Notes: generated by a model from the letters alone, not told the origin. Shown: positions 1-7,657, counted from the first letter of the stretch. The stretch: DNA of 46,274 nucleotides from an uncultured Lachnospiraceae bacterium (GCA_910589195.1 CAJUTC010000026.1:1-46274); one strand, 5' to 3'. A program made the numbers and translations.

Positions 1-637
1 TATTTCCCTTAGTAGGAAGTACTTCGCCCTTGTAAACCCATACCTTAACGCCAACTTTGCCGTAGGTGGTATCTGCCTCAGCGAATCCATAGTCAATATC
101 TGCTCTTAATGTCTGCAGCGGGATGGTTCCCTCACTGTAAAACTCAGTACGTGCCATATCAGCGCCGCCTAAACGTCCGGCAACGGCAGTCTTAATTCCC
201 TTAACGCCAGCCTTCATAGAACGTCCCATAGTAGACTTCATAGCACGCCGGAAGGAAACACGGTTTTCCAACTGCTGCGCGATAGACTCCGCAACCAACT
301 GGGCATCTCTGTCTGGACGCTTGATTTCTTTAATGTCAATAAATACCTTTTTGGAAGTCATCTTCTGAACTTCGCCTTTTAACTTCTCAATCTCAGCGCC
401 GCCCTTACCGATTACAACACCCGGCTTAGCCGTGTAGATAACAATCTTTACCCGGTCAGACGCACGTTCAATTTCGACCTTAGAAATACCTGCGCTGTAT
501 AATCTTTTCTTCAGAAACTTTCTGATATCATGATCTTCAATCAGGCAGTCAGCAAAATCAGCTTCTGCATACCATTTGGAATCCCAGTCTTTAATAATGC
601 CGACTCTTAAACCGTGCGGATTAACTTTCTGTCCCAT
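1..637 (-). CDS. rpsC: 30S ribosomal protein S3 (3' end outside window)
   Basis: Small-subunit protein that binds 16S rRNA in the head near the mRNA entry site. Reading the minus strand from an ATG at 637 gives MGQKVNPHGLRVGIIKDWDS, the classic S3 N-terminus, followed by a KH-domain segment containing KPGVVIGKGGAEIEKL. The frame stays open to base 1, so about 212 codons are present and the C-terminal end lies outside the window. A strong AGGAGG lies about 9 bases before the start. The gene follows rplV by 14 bases, as expected for the S10 operon. Family assignment is secure; only the missing end is unseen. Confidence 0.98.
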   Translation of the reverse strand, partial: MGQKVNPHGLRVGIIKDWDSKWYAEADFADCLIEDHDIRKFLKKRLYSAGISKVEIERASDRVKIVIYTAKPGVVIGKGGAEIEKLKGEVQKMTSKKVFIDIKEIKRPDRDAQLVAESIAQQLENRVSFRRAMKSTMGRSMKAGVKGIKTAVAGRLGGADMARTEFYSEGTIPLQTLRADIDYGFAEADTTYGKVGVKVWVYKGEVLPTKGN

Positions 638-651
638 GCTCTGCCTCCTCC

Positions 652-1038
652 TTATCTCTCATTCAGCACAATGGTAATATGGCTCATTCTCTTCTCGATG
701 CGATAAGCGCGTCCCTGTGCTCTTGGGTGAATCCTCTTCATGGTCGGTCCCTTATTTGCGTAGCACTCCTCAACAAATAAGTTCTCTCTGCTCATGTTGT
801 TATTATTCTCTGCATTGGCAATCGCAGACTCTAATAACTTCTTGATTAAGCTGGATGCATACCTTGGGTTGTATGTTACGATAGCAAGTGCGGTATTTAC
901 GTCCTTGCCTCTGATGGCATCTAAAACGAAACATGCTTTCTGAACCGAAACCCGTGCGTAAGATAACTTTGCGCTTGGCCGGGTGTCCTTATTCGCATTT
1001 CTTTCTCTCTTAATTTGGGATCTATGTCCTTTAGCCAT
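652..1038 (-). CDS. rplV: 50S ribosomal protein L22
   Basis: Large-subunit protein that binds 23S rRNA and lines the exit tunnel through its long beta hairpin. The 128-residue product starts MAKGHRSQIKRERNA, a basic N-terminal extension common in Clostridia, then gives the L22 core (ARVSVQKACFVLDAIRGKDV). It ends with the hairpin region GPTMKRIHPRAQGRAYRI and SHITIVLNER. The macrolide-relevant hairpin looks intact. It sits between rpsS (29 bases upstream) and rpsC (14 bases downstream) and is surely co-transcribed with them. The ATG at 1038 has an AAAGGAGG-type site just upstream. Confidence 0.98.
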   Translation of the reverse strand: MAKGHRSQIKRERNANKDTRPSAKLSYARVSVQKACFVLDAIRGKDVNTALAIVTYNPRYASSLIKKLLESAIANAENNNNMSRENLFVEECYANKGPTMKRIHPRAQGRAYRIEKRMSHITIVLNER

Positions 1039-1067
1039 GGATAAAAACCTCCTTTCAAAACGACTGA

Positions 1068-1343
1068 TTATCTGGATTTCTTCTCGTCTTTACCGTGTCC
1101 GCGGAATGTTCTGGTGGCAACGAACTCGCCCAGTTTATGACCTACCATATCTTCGGTAATATAAACCGGAACGTGCTTTCTTCCATCATGAACGGCGATT
1201 GTATGACCAACCATCTGCGGGAAGATCGTGGAACGGCGGGACCAGGTCTTAATTACCTGCTTACTCCCGGAAGCGTTCATTGCATCGATCTTTTTCAGTA
1301 AATGAGCATCAGCAAATGGTCCTTTTTTTAATGAACGACTCAT
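1068..1343 (-). CDS. rpsS: 30S ribosomal protein S19
   Basis: Small-subunit head protein that contacts S13 and the A-site finger of the 50S. The product is 91 residues, normal for the family, and starts MSRSLKKGPFADAHLLKKID. It contains the conserved TWSRRSTIFPQMVGHTIAVH and GHKLGEFVATRTFRGHG segments. The start ATG at 1343 is preceded by GGAGG. It lies 18 bases after rplB and 29 before rplV, in standard S10-operon order. Confidence 0.98.
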   Translation of the reverse strand: MSRSLKKGPFADAHLLKKIDAMNASGSKQVIKTWSRRSTIFPQMVGHTIAVHDGRKHVPVYITEDMVGHKLGEFVATRTFRGHGKDEKKSR

Positions 1344-1361
1344 AAGTTCAAACCTCCTTAA

Positions 1362-2207
1362 TTACTTTAATGTTCTACCGTCGCGTCTTCTTACAATTAA
1401 CTTGTTCGACTGCTTGTTTTTCTTTCTGGTCTTTAAGCCGAGTGCCGGTTTGCCCCAAGGTGTGCTAGGACCTGGACGGCCGATACCCGTCTTGCCTTCA
1501 CCACCGCCGTGCGGATGGTCGTTGGGGTTCATAACAGAACCGCGGACGGTAGGTCTGATACCCATGTGACGTTTTCTGCCGGCCTTACCGATGTTAATCA
1601 GTGCATGATCGCCGTTTCCAACTACGCCGATGGTTGCGCGGCAGATAATCGGAACCATTCTCATTTCGCCGGAAGGAAGTCTTAATGTGGCATATTTGCC
1701 TTCCTTAGCCATTAACTGAGCAGAGTTGCCAGCGGAACGAACCAGCTGACCGCCCTTGCCCGGATATAACTCAATATTGTGAATCTCTGTACCTACAGGA
1801 ATCTGTGCCAGCGGCAGGCAGTTTCCAATCTTTGCCTCTGCGGTTTCGCCGTTCATTACCTTCATGCCTACGGTTAAACCTGCCGGAGCCAGAATATAGG
1901 ACTTCTCGCCGTCTGCATAGCAGATTAAAGCGATATTTGCGGTACGGTTCGGATCGTACTCGATAGCCTTAACGACTGCCGGAACACCATCCTTGTGATT
2001 TCTCTTAAAATCAACCAATCTGTATTTTCTTCTGCTGCCGCCTCCATGATGTCTGACGGTAATCTTACCCTGATTGTTACGACCTGCATTCTTATTTAAG
2101 GAAACTACCAGAGATTTCTCTGGAGTAGACTTGGTAATTTCTGCAAAATCAGAACTGGTCATGTGTCTTCTTGAAGGTGTATATGGATTATACTTCTTAA
2201 TTCCCAT
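1362..2207 (-). CDS. rplB: 50S ribosomal protein L2
   Basis: One of the core 23S rRNA-binding proteins, needed for subunit association and peptidyl-transferase function. The product is 281 residues, beginning MGIKKYNPYTPSRRHMTSSD. It has the OB-fold/SH3 body and the signature C-terminal segment MNPNDHPHGGGEGKTGIGRP, which carries the conserved histidine of the peptidyl-transferase region. It ends in the basic tail NKLIVRRRDGRTLK. An AAAAGGAG site precedes the ATG at 2207. It is unusual that about 240 bases separate it from rplW (see the spacer entry), because these two genes are normally close together. Confidence 0.98.
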   Translation of the reverse strand: MGIKKYNPYTPSRRHMTSSDFAEITKSTPEKSLVVSLNKNAGRNNQGKITVRHHGGGSRRKYRLVDFKRNHKDGVPAVVKAIEYDPNRTANIALICYADGEKSYILAPAGLTVGMKVMNGETAEAKIGNCLPLAQIPVGTEIHNIELYPGKGGQLVRSAGNSAQLMAKEGKYATLRLPSGEMRMVPIICRATIGVVGNGDHALINIGKAGRKRHMGIRPTVRGSVMNPNDHPHGGGEGKTGIGRPGPSTPWGKPALGLKTRKKNKQSNKLIVRRRDGRTLK

Positions 2208-2448
2208 GACATTTACTCCTTTTCATTCTTTATCACGATTTTTTCATCGTATATTTGTGCCCTGTATCCTGTGACTTATGAAACATCCCCCAATCCGCAT
2301 ATACACCGGATTTTGAATGTTGGAAAAGGGCAAATCGGCTGGGGCGGGTTGTTCGCTCATCTAAGCTCTATTGATACTCTCCACTTCGTTTCGAGTATCC
2401 GCTTTCACACTAAGCTCGATAATACCTGGCTAAGTGTTCAATGCCTGC
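2208..2448 (-). other. Long structured spacer between rplW and rplB
   Basis: About 240 bases without a credible ORF inside a ribosomal protein operon. Visible elements (plus-strand positions) are inverted arms GATACTC 2373–2379 and GAGTATC 2393–2399. An 8-base direct repeat CTAAGCTC at 2361–2368 and 2410–2417 flanks that hairpin. Read in RNA sense, an AATCCG/CGGATT hairpin with a nine-base loop sits near 2290–2315, and a small ACGAT/ATCGT hairpin lies just before the rplB ribosome binding site. No factor-independent terminator with a U-tract was seen. It may be an internal regulatory or processing region, or a small inserted repeat. The function is not known. Confidence 0.5.
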
Positions 2449-2748
2449 CTACAGTCCTTCGAAGAGTTCGATTTCTTTGCTGTCTTCCGTCAGCTTTACA
2501 ATCGCTTTTTTGGTCTTTGCGGTTAATCCGAAGGTCATGCCTCTTCTCTTAACCTTTCCTTTTATATTCATGGTGTTCACGGAAGCAACCTTAGTTCCCG
2601 GGAACATTTTCTCAACTGCTTCTTTAATCATGCTTTTATTGGCCTCTGTGTGTACCAGGAAGGTATACTTTTTGTCTGCCATAGCATTCATGCTCTTTTC
2701 TGTAATCACAGGCTTTAAAATTACGTCGTAGTACTTAATATCTGCCAT
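2449..2748 (-). CDS. rplW: 50S ribosomal protein L23
   Basis: Large-subunit protein at the tunnel exit, the docking site for trigger factor and SRP. The 99-residue product starts MADIKYYDVILKPVITEKSM, with the family hallmark VITEKS. It continues through YTFLVHTEANKSMIKEAVEK and NTMNIKGKVKRRG. Its start codon overlaps the rplD stop by one base (TAATG), so translation is probably coupled. It is followed by the 240-base spacer before rplB. Confidence 0.98.
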   Translation of the reverse strand: MADIKYYDVILKPVITEKSMNAMADKKYTFLVHTEANKSMIKEAVEKMFPGTKVASVNTMNIKGKVKRRGMTFGLTAKTKKAIVKLTEDSKEIELFEGL

Positions 2749-3368
2749 TATGCGTACACCTCCTCGATGTTTGCAACTGCCGCCTTTGTAGCAACGACCG
2801 TATTATATTTTAAAATATCATATACGTTAATGTTTCCGACAAAAGCCGTCTTAACTTCTGCAAGATTCCTTGCGGATAATACGGTGTTTTGATCATTATC
2901 CGTTAATACCACCAAAGCTTTCGATACCTTTAAATTATCCATCACTGCTTTGAAGTTCTTGGTCTTGATTTCATCAAATTTTAACTCATCTACTACGATG
3001 AACTTGTTTTCCTGCACGCGGCTGGTAAGAGCGGACTTTAAGGCAGCCCTCTTCTCCTTCTTATTCAGCCGGATGGAATAGTCCCTTGGGGTGGGAGCGA
3101 ATACAACGCCACCGCCTGTCCACTGGGGAGCTCTGGTAGAACCTTGCCTTGCGTGGCCGGTTCCTTTCTGCCGCCAGGGCTTTCTTCCGCCGCCGGATAC
3201 TTCAGCACGAGTTTTTGCTTTCTGTGTTCCCTGACGTTTATTTGCAAGTTGGGCAACAACAGCCAAGTGTACTAAGTGCTCATTTACCTCTACACCAAAC
3301 ACAGCATCATTCAGCTCTAACGCGCCAACTTCTTTGCCTTCCATATTAAAAACAGCTACATTTGCCAT
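2748..3368 (-). CDS. rplD: 50S ribosomal protein L4
   Basis: 23S rRNA-binding protein whose extended loop lines the exit tunnel; in several bacteria L4 is also the autogenous repressor of the S10 operon. The product is 206 residues, beginning MANVAVFNMEGKEVGALELN. It contains the loop segment GGGRKPWRQKGTGHARQGST, where macrolide-resistance changes usually map; the wild-type KPWRQKGTG is intact. It lies 29 bases after rplC and overlaps rplW by one base. Whether L4 regulates this operon cannot be told from the sequence, although the leader and spacers are structured. Confidence 0.98.
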   Translation of the reverse strand: MANVAVFNMEGKEVGALELNDAVFGVEVNEHLVHLAVVAQLANKRQGTQKAKTRAEVSGGGRKPWRQKGTGHARQGSTRAPQWTGGGVVFAPTPRDYSIRLNKKEKRAALKSALTSRVQENKFIVVDELKFDEIKTKNFKAVMDNLKVSKALVVLTDNDQNTVLSARNLAEVKTAFVGNINVYDILKYNTVVATKAAVANIEEVYA

Positions 3369-3397
3369 ATGTGTGATCCTCCTTTCCGATTAAAAGC

Positions 3398-4033
3398 TTA
3401 CTTCGAAACTTTTACGGTTTCTTTAATGGTTACTAATGCTTTCTTAGGCCCTGGCACAGCACCCTTAATCAGAATCAGATTGTTCTCGGCATCTACCTTA
3501 ACGATCTCAAGATTCTGAATGGTAATCTGAACATTTCCCATATGCCCTGGCATTCCCTTGCCCTTAAATACACGGCCTGGGGTGGTAGCGGAACCATTGG
3601 AGCCCTGATGGCGATGGAACTTGGAACCATGGGTCATAGGACCTCTGGACTGGCCCAATCTCTTAATCGCACCCTGGAAGCCTTTACCTTTGGAAATCGC
3701 AGTCGCGTCAATCTTATCACCTGCCGCAAAGATATCCGCTTTAATTTCATCTTTCACAGAATATTCTTCTGCGTTATCAAACCGGAACTCTCTTACGTAA
3801 CGCTTGTAAGAAACACCAGCTTTGTCAAAATGGCCTTTTACTGGCTTATTTACTAATTTTTCTCTCTTATCTACAAAACCAACCTGTACAGCCTTGTAGC
3901 CATCATTCTCAACCGTCTTAACCTGGGTAACCACACAGGGGCCAGCCTGGAGAACGGTTACGGGAGTCAACACTCCTGCTTCGTTGAAGATCTGAGTCAT
4001 TCCGACTTTGGTCGCTAAAATCGCTTTCTTCAT
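3398..4033 (-). CDS. rplC: 50S ribosomal protein L3
   Basis: Early-assembling 23S rRNA-binding protein close to the peptidyl-transferase centre. The open frame extends to an ATG at 4054, but that would add MKTGGKK, which is merely the translated Shine-Dalgarno region. The perfect AGGAGG at 4041–4046 sits 7 bases before the ATG at 4033, giving MKKAILATKVGMTQIFNEAG, the canonical L3 start, and a 211-residue protein. Conserved segments include KGFQGAIKRLGQSRGPMTHG and GRVFKGKGMPGHMGN. A perfect 10-bp hairpin lies immediately upstream (4056–4085). Confidence 0.97.
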   Translation of the reverse strand: MKKAILATKVGMTQIFNEAGVLTPVTVLQAGPCVVTQVKTVENDGYKAVQVGFVDKREKLVNKPVKGHFDKAGVSYKRYVREFRFDNAEEYSVKDEIKADIFAAGDKIDATAISKGKGFQGAIKRLGQSRGPMTHGSKFHRHQGSNGSATTPGRVFKGKGMPGHMGNVQITIQNLEIVKVDAENNLILIKGAVPGPKKALVTIKETVKVSK

Positions 4034-4275
4034 CTTTTTACCTCCTGTTTTCATGATACAAAAGCCTGTCAGTAAGCTTTTGTATGCTTCGGCATCTACA
4101 GCGGAACGCTTCTTAAATCTAATACCTAGTCCGCGTTCATCCTAGAGCAGTCTGAATATAGGTGGAACACTATAAACCGCCACAGCGGTATGTTGATTCC
4201 TTTTAGGAAGCAGTGTTGCTTTTATATTGAAACTATTCAGGATTAACTAACTTGCCACTGCTGATGATCCGGCCA
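4034..4275 (-). promoter_or_regulatory. Structured spacer between rpsJ and rplC with a perfect hairpin before the rplC site
   Basis: The spacer is about 240 bases, far longer than usual for this gene pair. Perfect inverted repeats visible: ATACAAAAGC 4056–4065 with GCTTTTGTAT 4076–4085 (10-base loop), ending about 10 bases before the rplC Shine-Dalgarno; GAACGC/GCGTTC arms spanning about 4100–4140; an ACCGC/GCGGT hairpin near 4180–4195; and CTGATG/CATCAG near the rpsJ stop. None is followed by a U-run in the transcription direction, so these look like translational control or processing structures rather than terminators. Function is inferred only. Confidence 0.5.
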
Positions 4276-4596
4276 TCAGCCTTTGTTTTTCATTTTGATA
4301 TCGATATAAACACCTGCAGGCATTTCCAGCTTGGACAATGCATCTACCGTCTTCTGGCTTGGGGTGATGATATCGATCAGCCTTTTATGAGTCCTTTGCT
4401 CGAACTGCTCTCTGGAATCTTTGTACTTATGAACAGCACGTAAGATGGTTACTACTTCCTTCTTCGTAGGCAGCGGCACCGGCCCGCTCACCTTGGATCC
4501 CGTTTTCTTTACAGTTTCGATGATTTTTCCGGCAGACTGATCCACTAACTGATGATCATACGCCTTTAATGTGATTCTCATAACTTGACTTGCCAT
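4276..4596 (-). CDS. rpsJ: 30S ribosomal protein S10 (NusE)
   Basis: Small-subunit head protein that also acts as NusE in transcription antitermination with NusB. The product is 106 residues, starting MASQVMRITLKAYDHQLVDQ. It includes the family segments GPVPLPTKKEVVTILRAVHK and EQFEQRTHKRLIDIITPSQK. It is the first gene of the operon. The ATG at 4596 is preceded by GGAGG about 11 bases upstream, and a promoter with a roughly 220-base leader lies further upstream. Confidence 0.98.
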   Translation of the reverse strand: MASQVMRITLKAYDHQLVDQSAGKIIETVKKTGSKVSGPVPLPTKKEVVTILRAVHKYKDSREQFEQRTHKRLIDIITPSQKTVDALSKLEMPAGVYIDIKMKNKG

Positions 4597-4821
4597 AAAA
4601 AAAGTCGCCTCCTTTTCGCACTTTTACGAAGTACGACAAGCGGTGACTGTACACGTTCCCGTGTGTGTCATAGACCCACACGCTGTTTCTGTCCTTTACC
4701 AGGTCCAGATGTTAAATTGGTACAGTGACTTGTCGCCAGTTTTCTAACTTGACATTCGCTCCACGGAAAACCTGTTTCTTAAAACAGCAACCTCACGCTT
4801 CACCGCTATCATGCCACAGCA
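4597..4821 (-). promoter_or_regulatory. Structured 5' leader of the S10 operon
   Basis: From the inferred start site near 4821 to rpsJ there are about 225 untranslated bases. A CGTGTG (4660–4665)/CACACG (4677–4682) hairpin with an 11-base loop is enclosed by a long-range pairing of GACAAG 4635–4640 and GACTGTAC 4645–4652 with 4719–4734. The result is a branched stem ending just ahead of the rpsJ ribosome binding site. S10-operon leaders bind L4 in some bacteria; that this one does so is an inference. Confidence 0.5.
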
Positions 4822-4827
4822 TTAATT

Positions 4828-4856
4828 AAGATAGCACATATTTCCTTATATTGCAA
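4828..4856 (-). promoter_or_regulatory. Promoter of the S10 operon
   Basis: On the minus strand TTGCAA (complement of 4851–4856) is followed by exactly 17 bases and TATCTT (complement of 4828–4833), a good housekeeping-sigma match. An A/T-rich stretch (4861–4880) lies just upstream of the -35, like an UP element, fitting a highly expressed operon. Confidence 0.7.
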
Positions 4857-4870
4857 GCCCTTTTTTTTAA

Positions 4871-4917
4871 ATCCGAAAAATAAACTAAGAGCGTGTTTCA
4901 ATTTTCAAACACGCTCT
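4871..4917 (-). terminator. Terminator after the kinase–DegV gene
   Basis: Perfect 11-bp inverted repeat: AGAGCGTGTTT at 4888–4898 and AAACACGCTCT at 4907–4917, with an 8-base loop. In minus-strand sense it is followed by TTAGTTTATTTTT. It separates the phosphorelay genes from the S10 promoter. Confidence 0.75.
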
Positions 4918-4934
4918 AAAAGAATATTTTCCAT

Positions 4935-5234
4935 CTATGCATTTGTATCTGGCTTCGATGCTTCTGATAAATAGATACCGTCCTCATACTTTCTCATAAA
5001 CAGCAAGCCAAAGGAACCCGGGCCGCAGTTGCTGGCAATGGCAGAAGAAGCTCTCTGCACGTAAACTCGCTCAAATGGACAATACTGCTGTACCAGATCC
5101 TGGATATACCGAAGGCTTTCGCTGTCCATTCCTGCATATGTAATAAACAGGATTCTCCGATCTATGTTTTTTGCATTTGCAAACACTTTTCGGACATAGC
5201 GTTTTGCAACACGGGAAAAACTGCCCATTTCCAT
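4935..5234 (-). CDS. C-terminal part of the DegV domain, in the -1 frame relative to the kinase gene
   Basis: This 99-codon frame is not an independent gene. It reads GSFSRVAKRYVRKVF, then ILFITYAGMDSESLRYI, then ASNCGPGSFGLLFM, which is the conserved end of DegV proteins (family motif GTHTGPGALG). It continues where the kinase–DegV frame loses homology at about residue 807. The two frames join perfectly if one G is added to, or re-read in, the GGGG run (complement of 5236–5239), giving the residues V-G-G-M-E-M-G-S. With that correction the gene 4935–7633 has 899 codons plus stop. Possible causes are a real frameshift mutation, a sequencing error in a homopolymer, or a -1 slip in expression. 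The family histidine of GTHTGPG is Asn here. Confidence 0.8.
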   Translation of the reverse strand: MEMGSFSRVAKRYVRKVFANAKNIDRRILFITYAGMDSESLRYIQDLVQQYCPFERVYVQRASSAIASNCGPGSFGLLFMRKYEDGIYLSEASKPDTNA

Positions 5235-7633
5235 ACCCCAACCATAATTTTGCTGTTTCGAAGTACAATGACCGGATGAAGCAGCAGTGCATCACACAAA
5301 ACTTGTATCCGTTTGGATATTTTCCCAGCCCGGCACATCATGTGAGTATTGTCAATAATAAAAGCTGATGAAACGTAGCGCCTTAGCTTTTTCACAGTTC
5401 TTATAATTTCTGCCTTTGTTGCGTGGTTTTCTGCCTTATAAGCAGCATACAGCACCACCAGTCCCATACTGCTGGAAAGATGGCCAGAATCCAGAACGGT
5501 TACATTTTCGAAAGATTTTGCTGCTTCCAAAGCATTGTAATATCCCTGGCTGGCATGTTTGGCCATGGTAATATGGATTACATTCTGGGCTTCGGTTAGC
5601 CTCTCCGCAAAAAAATGTTCATAGTCCTCTACACTGGGTGCCTGAGAGAAGCCATTTTTCCCTTCTGCAATATATGCCAGCAATTCATCTGCCTTCAATT
5701 CCTGTTCATCCAAAAACCTTCCGTTATCTGTACGGACATAATATGGGCAAACAGTAAGATGCATCTCTTTCTTTAGAAACTCCGGCAGATCGCATACGCT
5801 GTCTGTGGTTATCACAAGAAATACCCGCTTCGTCTTTTCAAAGATCAAAACATCCTTTCCAATCTCTGACTGACTTGAGAGTTCACTTATCTTTACCAGT
5901 TCCTTCGGCAGGATGCTCAATACAGCAGCCTCCAGCAAAGCCCCGCTCACCGGTTTTGCCAGGTAACCGCTGAAACCTTCTTTCCGGTAAAGCAGTTGGT
6001 TATCGCTGCCAGCATTCGCTGTCAAAGCCAGCACTGGCACATCCTGGCATAATCCGCCTGGTTGTGAGCGCAATGCATGAAGACACTGAATTCCATCCAT
6101 CTCCGGCATCAGATGATCCATTAAAATAGCATCGTAATGCTGAATCTGTGTCAGCCTCAAACAATCCACTGCACTTAATGCGGTATCCAGATGAATCTTG
6201 GTGGAGGCCAGAAGCTTCCGCACTACCATCAAATTCATTTCATTATCATCAACCACAAGAATATGCGCATCTGGCGCCTCAAAACTTTGCCTGTAACGCT
6301 CTCCGTCACGGGATTTCACACGGGAATCCAGGGTAAAGGTTCCCAGCTCTTTATCATCTACAATATCCTGCTCTAACATAACGAGAAATGTAGAGCCCTT
6401 GGTATACACGCTGTTAACGCTGATTTCTCCGCCCATCAGCTCCACTAACTGATGAACGATGCTTAACCCAAGTCCTGTGCCTTCAATATGGCGGTTCTTT
6501 TCCTCATTCACCCTTTTAAATGCGTTAAATATATAGGGAATATTTTCCTTTTTTACCCCCTGTCCTGTATCTTCTACAGAATACCACACCCGCACCCGGT
6601 TAAGTCTTACACGTTCACACCAAATAGAAAGCTTAACAGATCCTTTGCTGGTATATTTAACAGCATTATTCAGCAAATTGATAAGAATCTGCTTGATACG
6701 TATCTCATCACCGCAAAGCATGCTTGGAATGGAGGAATCCACATGCAGTTGAAATTCCAGCCCCTTTTCCCTGGCTCTAATCCAAATCATATTAACGATT
6801 TCTGAAAAGAGCGCGCCTGTTTCATAGGAAACGTTTACAATCTCCATTTTTCCGGATTTAATTTTAGATAAATCCAGGATATCATTAATAAGCGTAAGCA
6901 GCATTTTGCTGGCACTCTGGATATTTCTCGCATTTTCAGCAATATCTTCCGAAATATTTCCTCGAAGGATAATTTCATTTAGTCCGATAATGGTGTTGAT
7001 CGGCGTGCGGATTTCATGACTCATGCTGGAAAAAAAGTTATTTTCTGCTTTGTTTAATTCCTCAATCTCCTTTTTTTGCTGCCTGGAAATCTCATTTTCT
7101 TCTTCATAAAGCCCAGTTACAAACAAAATCAGTATGCTGGTCATCATCCCTACCAAAATAACGGAAACGGCAGAACAGAAAAAGGAATGGCCCAATGTAT
7201 TTTGGGCAACAATTTCCGGAAAATGATAAGCCGTGTAATAACACAGTGATGTTTCCACCCCACAGAACACAAAAAAGACCGCCTTGCGTCTTCCCCGAAG
7301 GGTAATGCTGATATAAATGAAGCAAAGCACAAACCATTCAGATACCCCGCTGAAAAATCCGCCTGCTGTAAAAAAACTAACAGGAAAAAGGAGAAGAAGA
7401 AGCAGAGCAATAGCAGTAGCGCCTGCCTGAATGCATTCCTTTCGAATACTGATCCTCACAATCACCGCAATGCAAATAAGGCTGGCTGCCAAAAGCAGCA
7501 AATTCGGGAGATTCCTTCCCATAAGCATAATAATTATCAGGGCAACCATGCAAATGCCTGTAATCACACGGAACATACGTTCCTGAAGACTGACTTTATG
7601 ATCAAAGATTATTTCACACCACTTTTTAAACAC
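5162..7633 (-). CDS. Membrane hybrid histidine kinase fused to a DegV (fatty-acid-binding) domain, frameshifted
   Basis: Numbering is from the in-frame ATG at 7657. Multiple hydrophobic segments fill residues 32–182, then a coiled linker, HisKA with His214 (SMSHEIRTP), HATPase with the N box NLLNNAVKYT (327–336), G1 DTGQG (363–367) and G2 GTGLGLSI (393–400). A receiver follows with Asp470/471, phospho-acceptor Asp514 (LMDHLMPEMDG), Thr546 and Lys568. From about 612 comes a DegV domain (ITTDSVCDLPEF, GFSQAPSVEDY, VTVLDSGHLSSSMG). DegV/FakB proteins bind fatty acids for phosphorylation by FakA, but the usual SSxLSGT ligand motif is replaced by AKHASQGYYNA, so the ligand is uncertain. The likelier start is the GTG at 7633, 8 bases after a perfect AGGAGG; the upstream ATG only translates that site (MKTGG). 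It abuts the REC–HPt gene, so they form one operon. The domain is completed in another frame (4935–5234). Confidence 0.85.
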   Translation of the reverse strand: MFKKWCEIIFDHKVSLQERMFRVITGICMVALIIIMLMGRNLPNLLLLAASLICIAVIVRISIRKECIQAGATAIALLLLLLFPVSFFTAGGFFSGVSEWFVLCFIYISITLRGRRKAVFFVFCGVETSLCYYTAYHFPEIVAQNTLGHSFFCSAVSVILVGMMTSILILFVTGLYEEENEISRQQKKEIEELNKAENNFFSSMSHEIRTPINTIIGLNEIILRGNISEDIAENARNIQSASKMLLTLINDILDLSKIKSGKMEIVNVSYETGALFSEIVNMIWIRAREKGLEFQLHVDSSIPSMLCGDEIRIKQILINLLNNAVKYTSKGSVKLSIWCERVRLNRVRVWYSVEDTGQGVKKENIPYIFNAFKRVNEEKNRHIEGTGLGLSIVHQLVELMGGEISVNSVYTKGSTFLVMLEQDIVDDKELGTFTLDSRVKSRDGERYRQSFEAPDAHILVVDDNEMNLMVVRKLLASTKIHLDTALSAVDCLRLTQIQHYDAILMDHLMPEMDGIQCLHALRSQPGGLCQDVPVLALTANAGSDNQLLYRKEGFSGYLAKPVSGALLEAAVLSILPKELVKISELSSQSEIGKDVLIFEKTKRVFLVITTDSVCDLPEFLKKEMHLTVCPYYVRTDNGRFLDEQELKADELLAYIAEGKNGFSQAPSVEDYEHFFAERLTEAQNVIHITMAKHASQGYYNALEAAKSFENVTVLDSGHLSSSMGLVVLYAAYKAENHATKAEIIRTVKKLRRYVSSAFIIDNTHMMCRAGKISKRIQVLCDALLLHPVIVLRNSKIMVGVWKWAVFPVLQNAMSEKCLQMQKT

Positions 7634-7657
7634 ACCAGTACTTCCTCCTGTTTTCAT

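Noticed and set aside
2441..2731. 96-codon plus-strand frame opposite rplW
   Set aside because: Antisense of a conserved ribosomal protein with no independent support.
4034..4054. Longer rplC start at 4054 giving MKTGGKK
   Set aside because: Those codons are the translated AGGAGG site; the ATG at 4033 gives the canonical L3 start with ideal spacing. The same artefact occurs at 7657 in the kinase gene.
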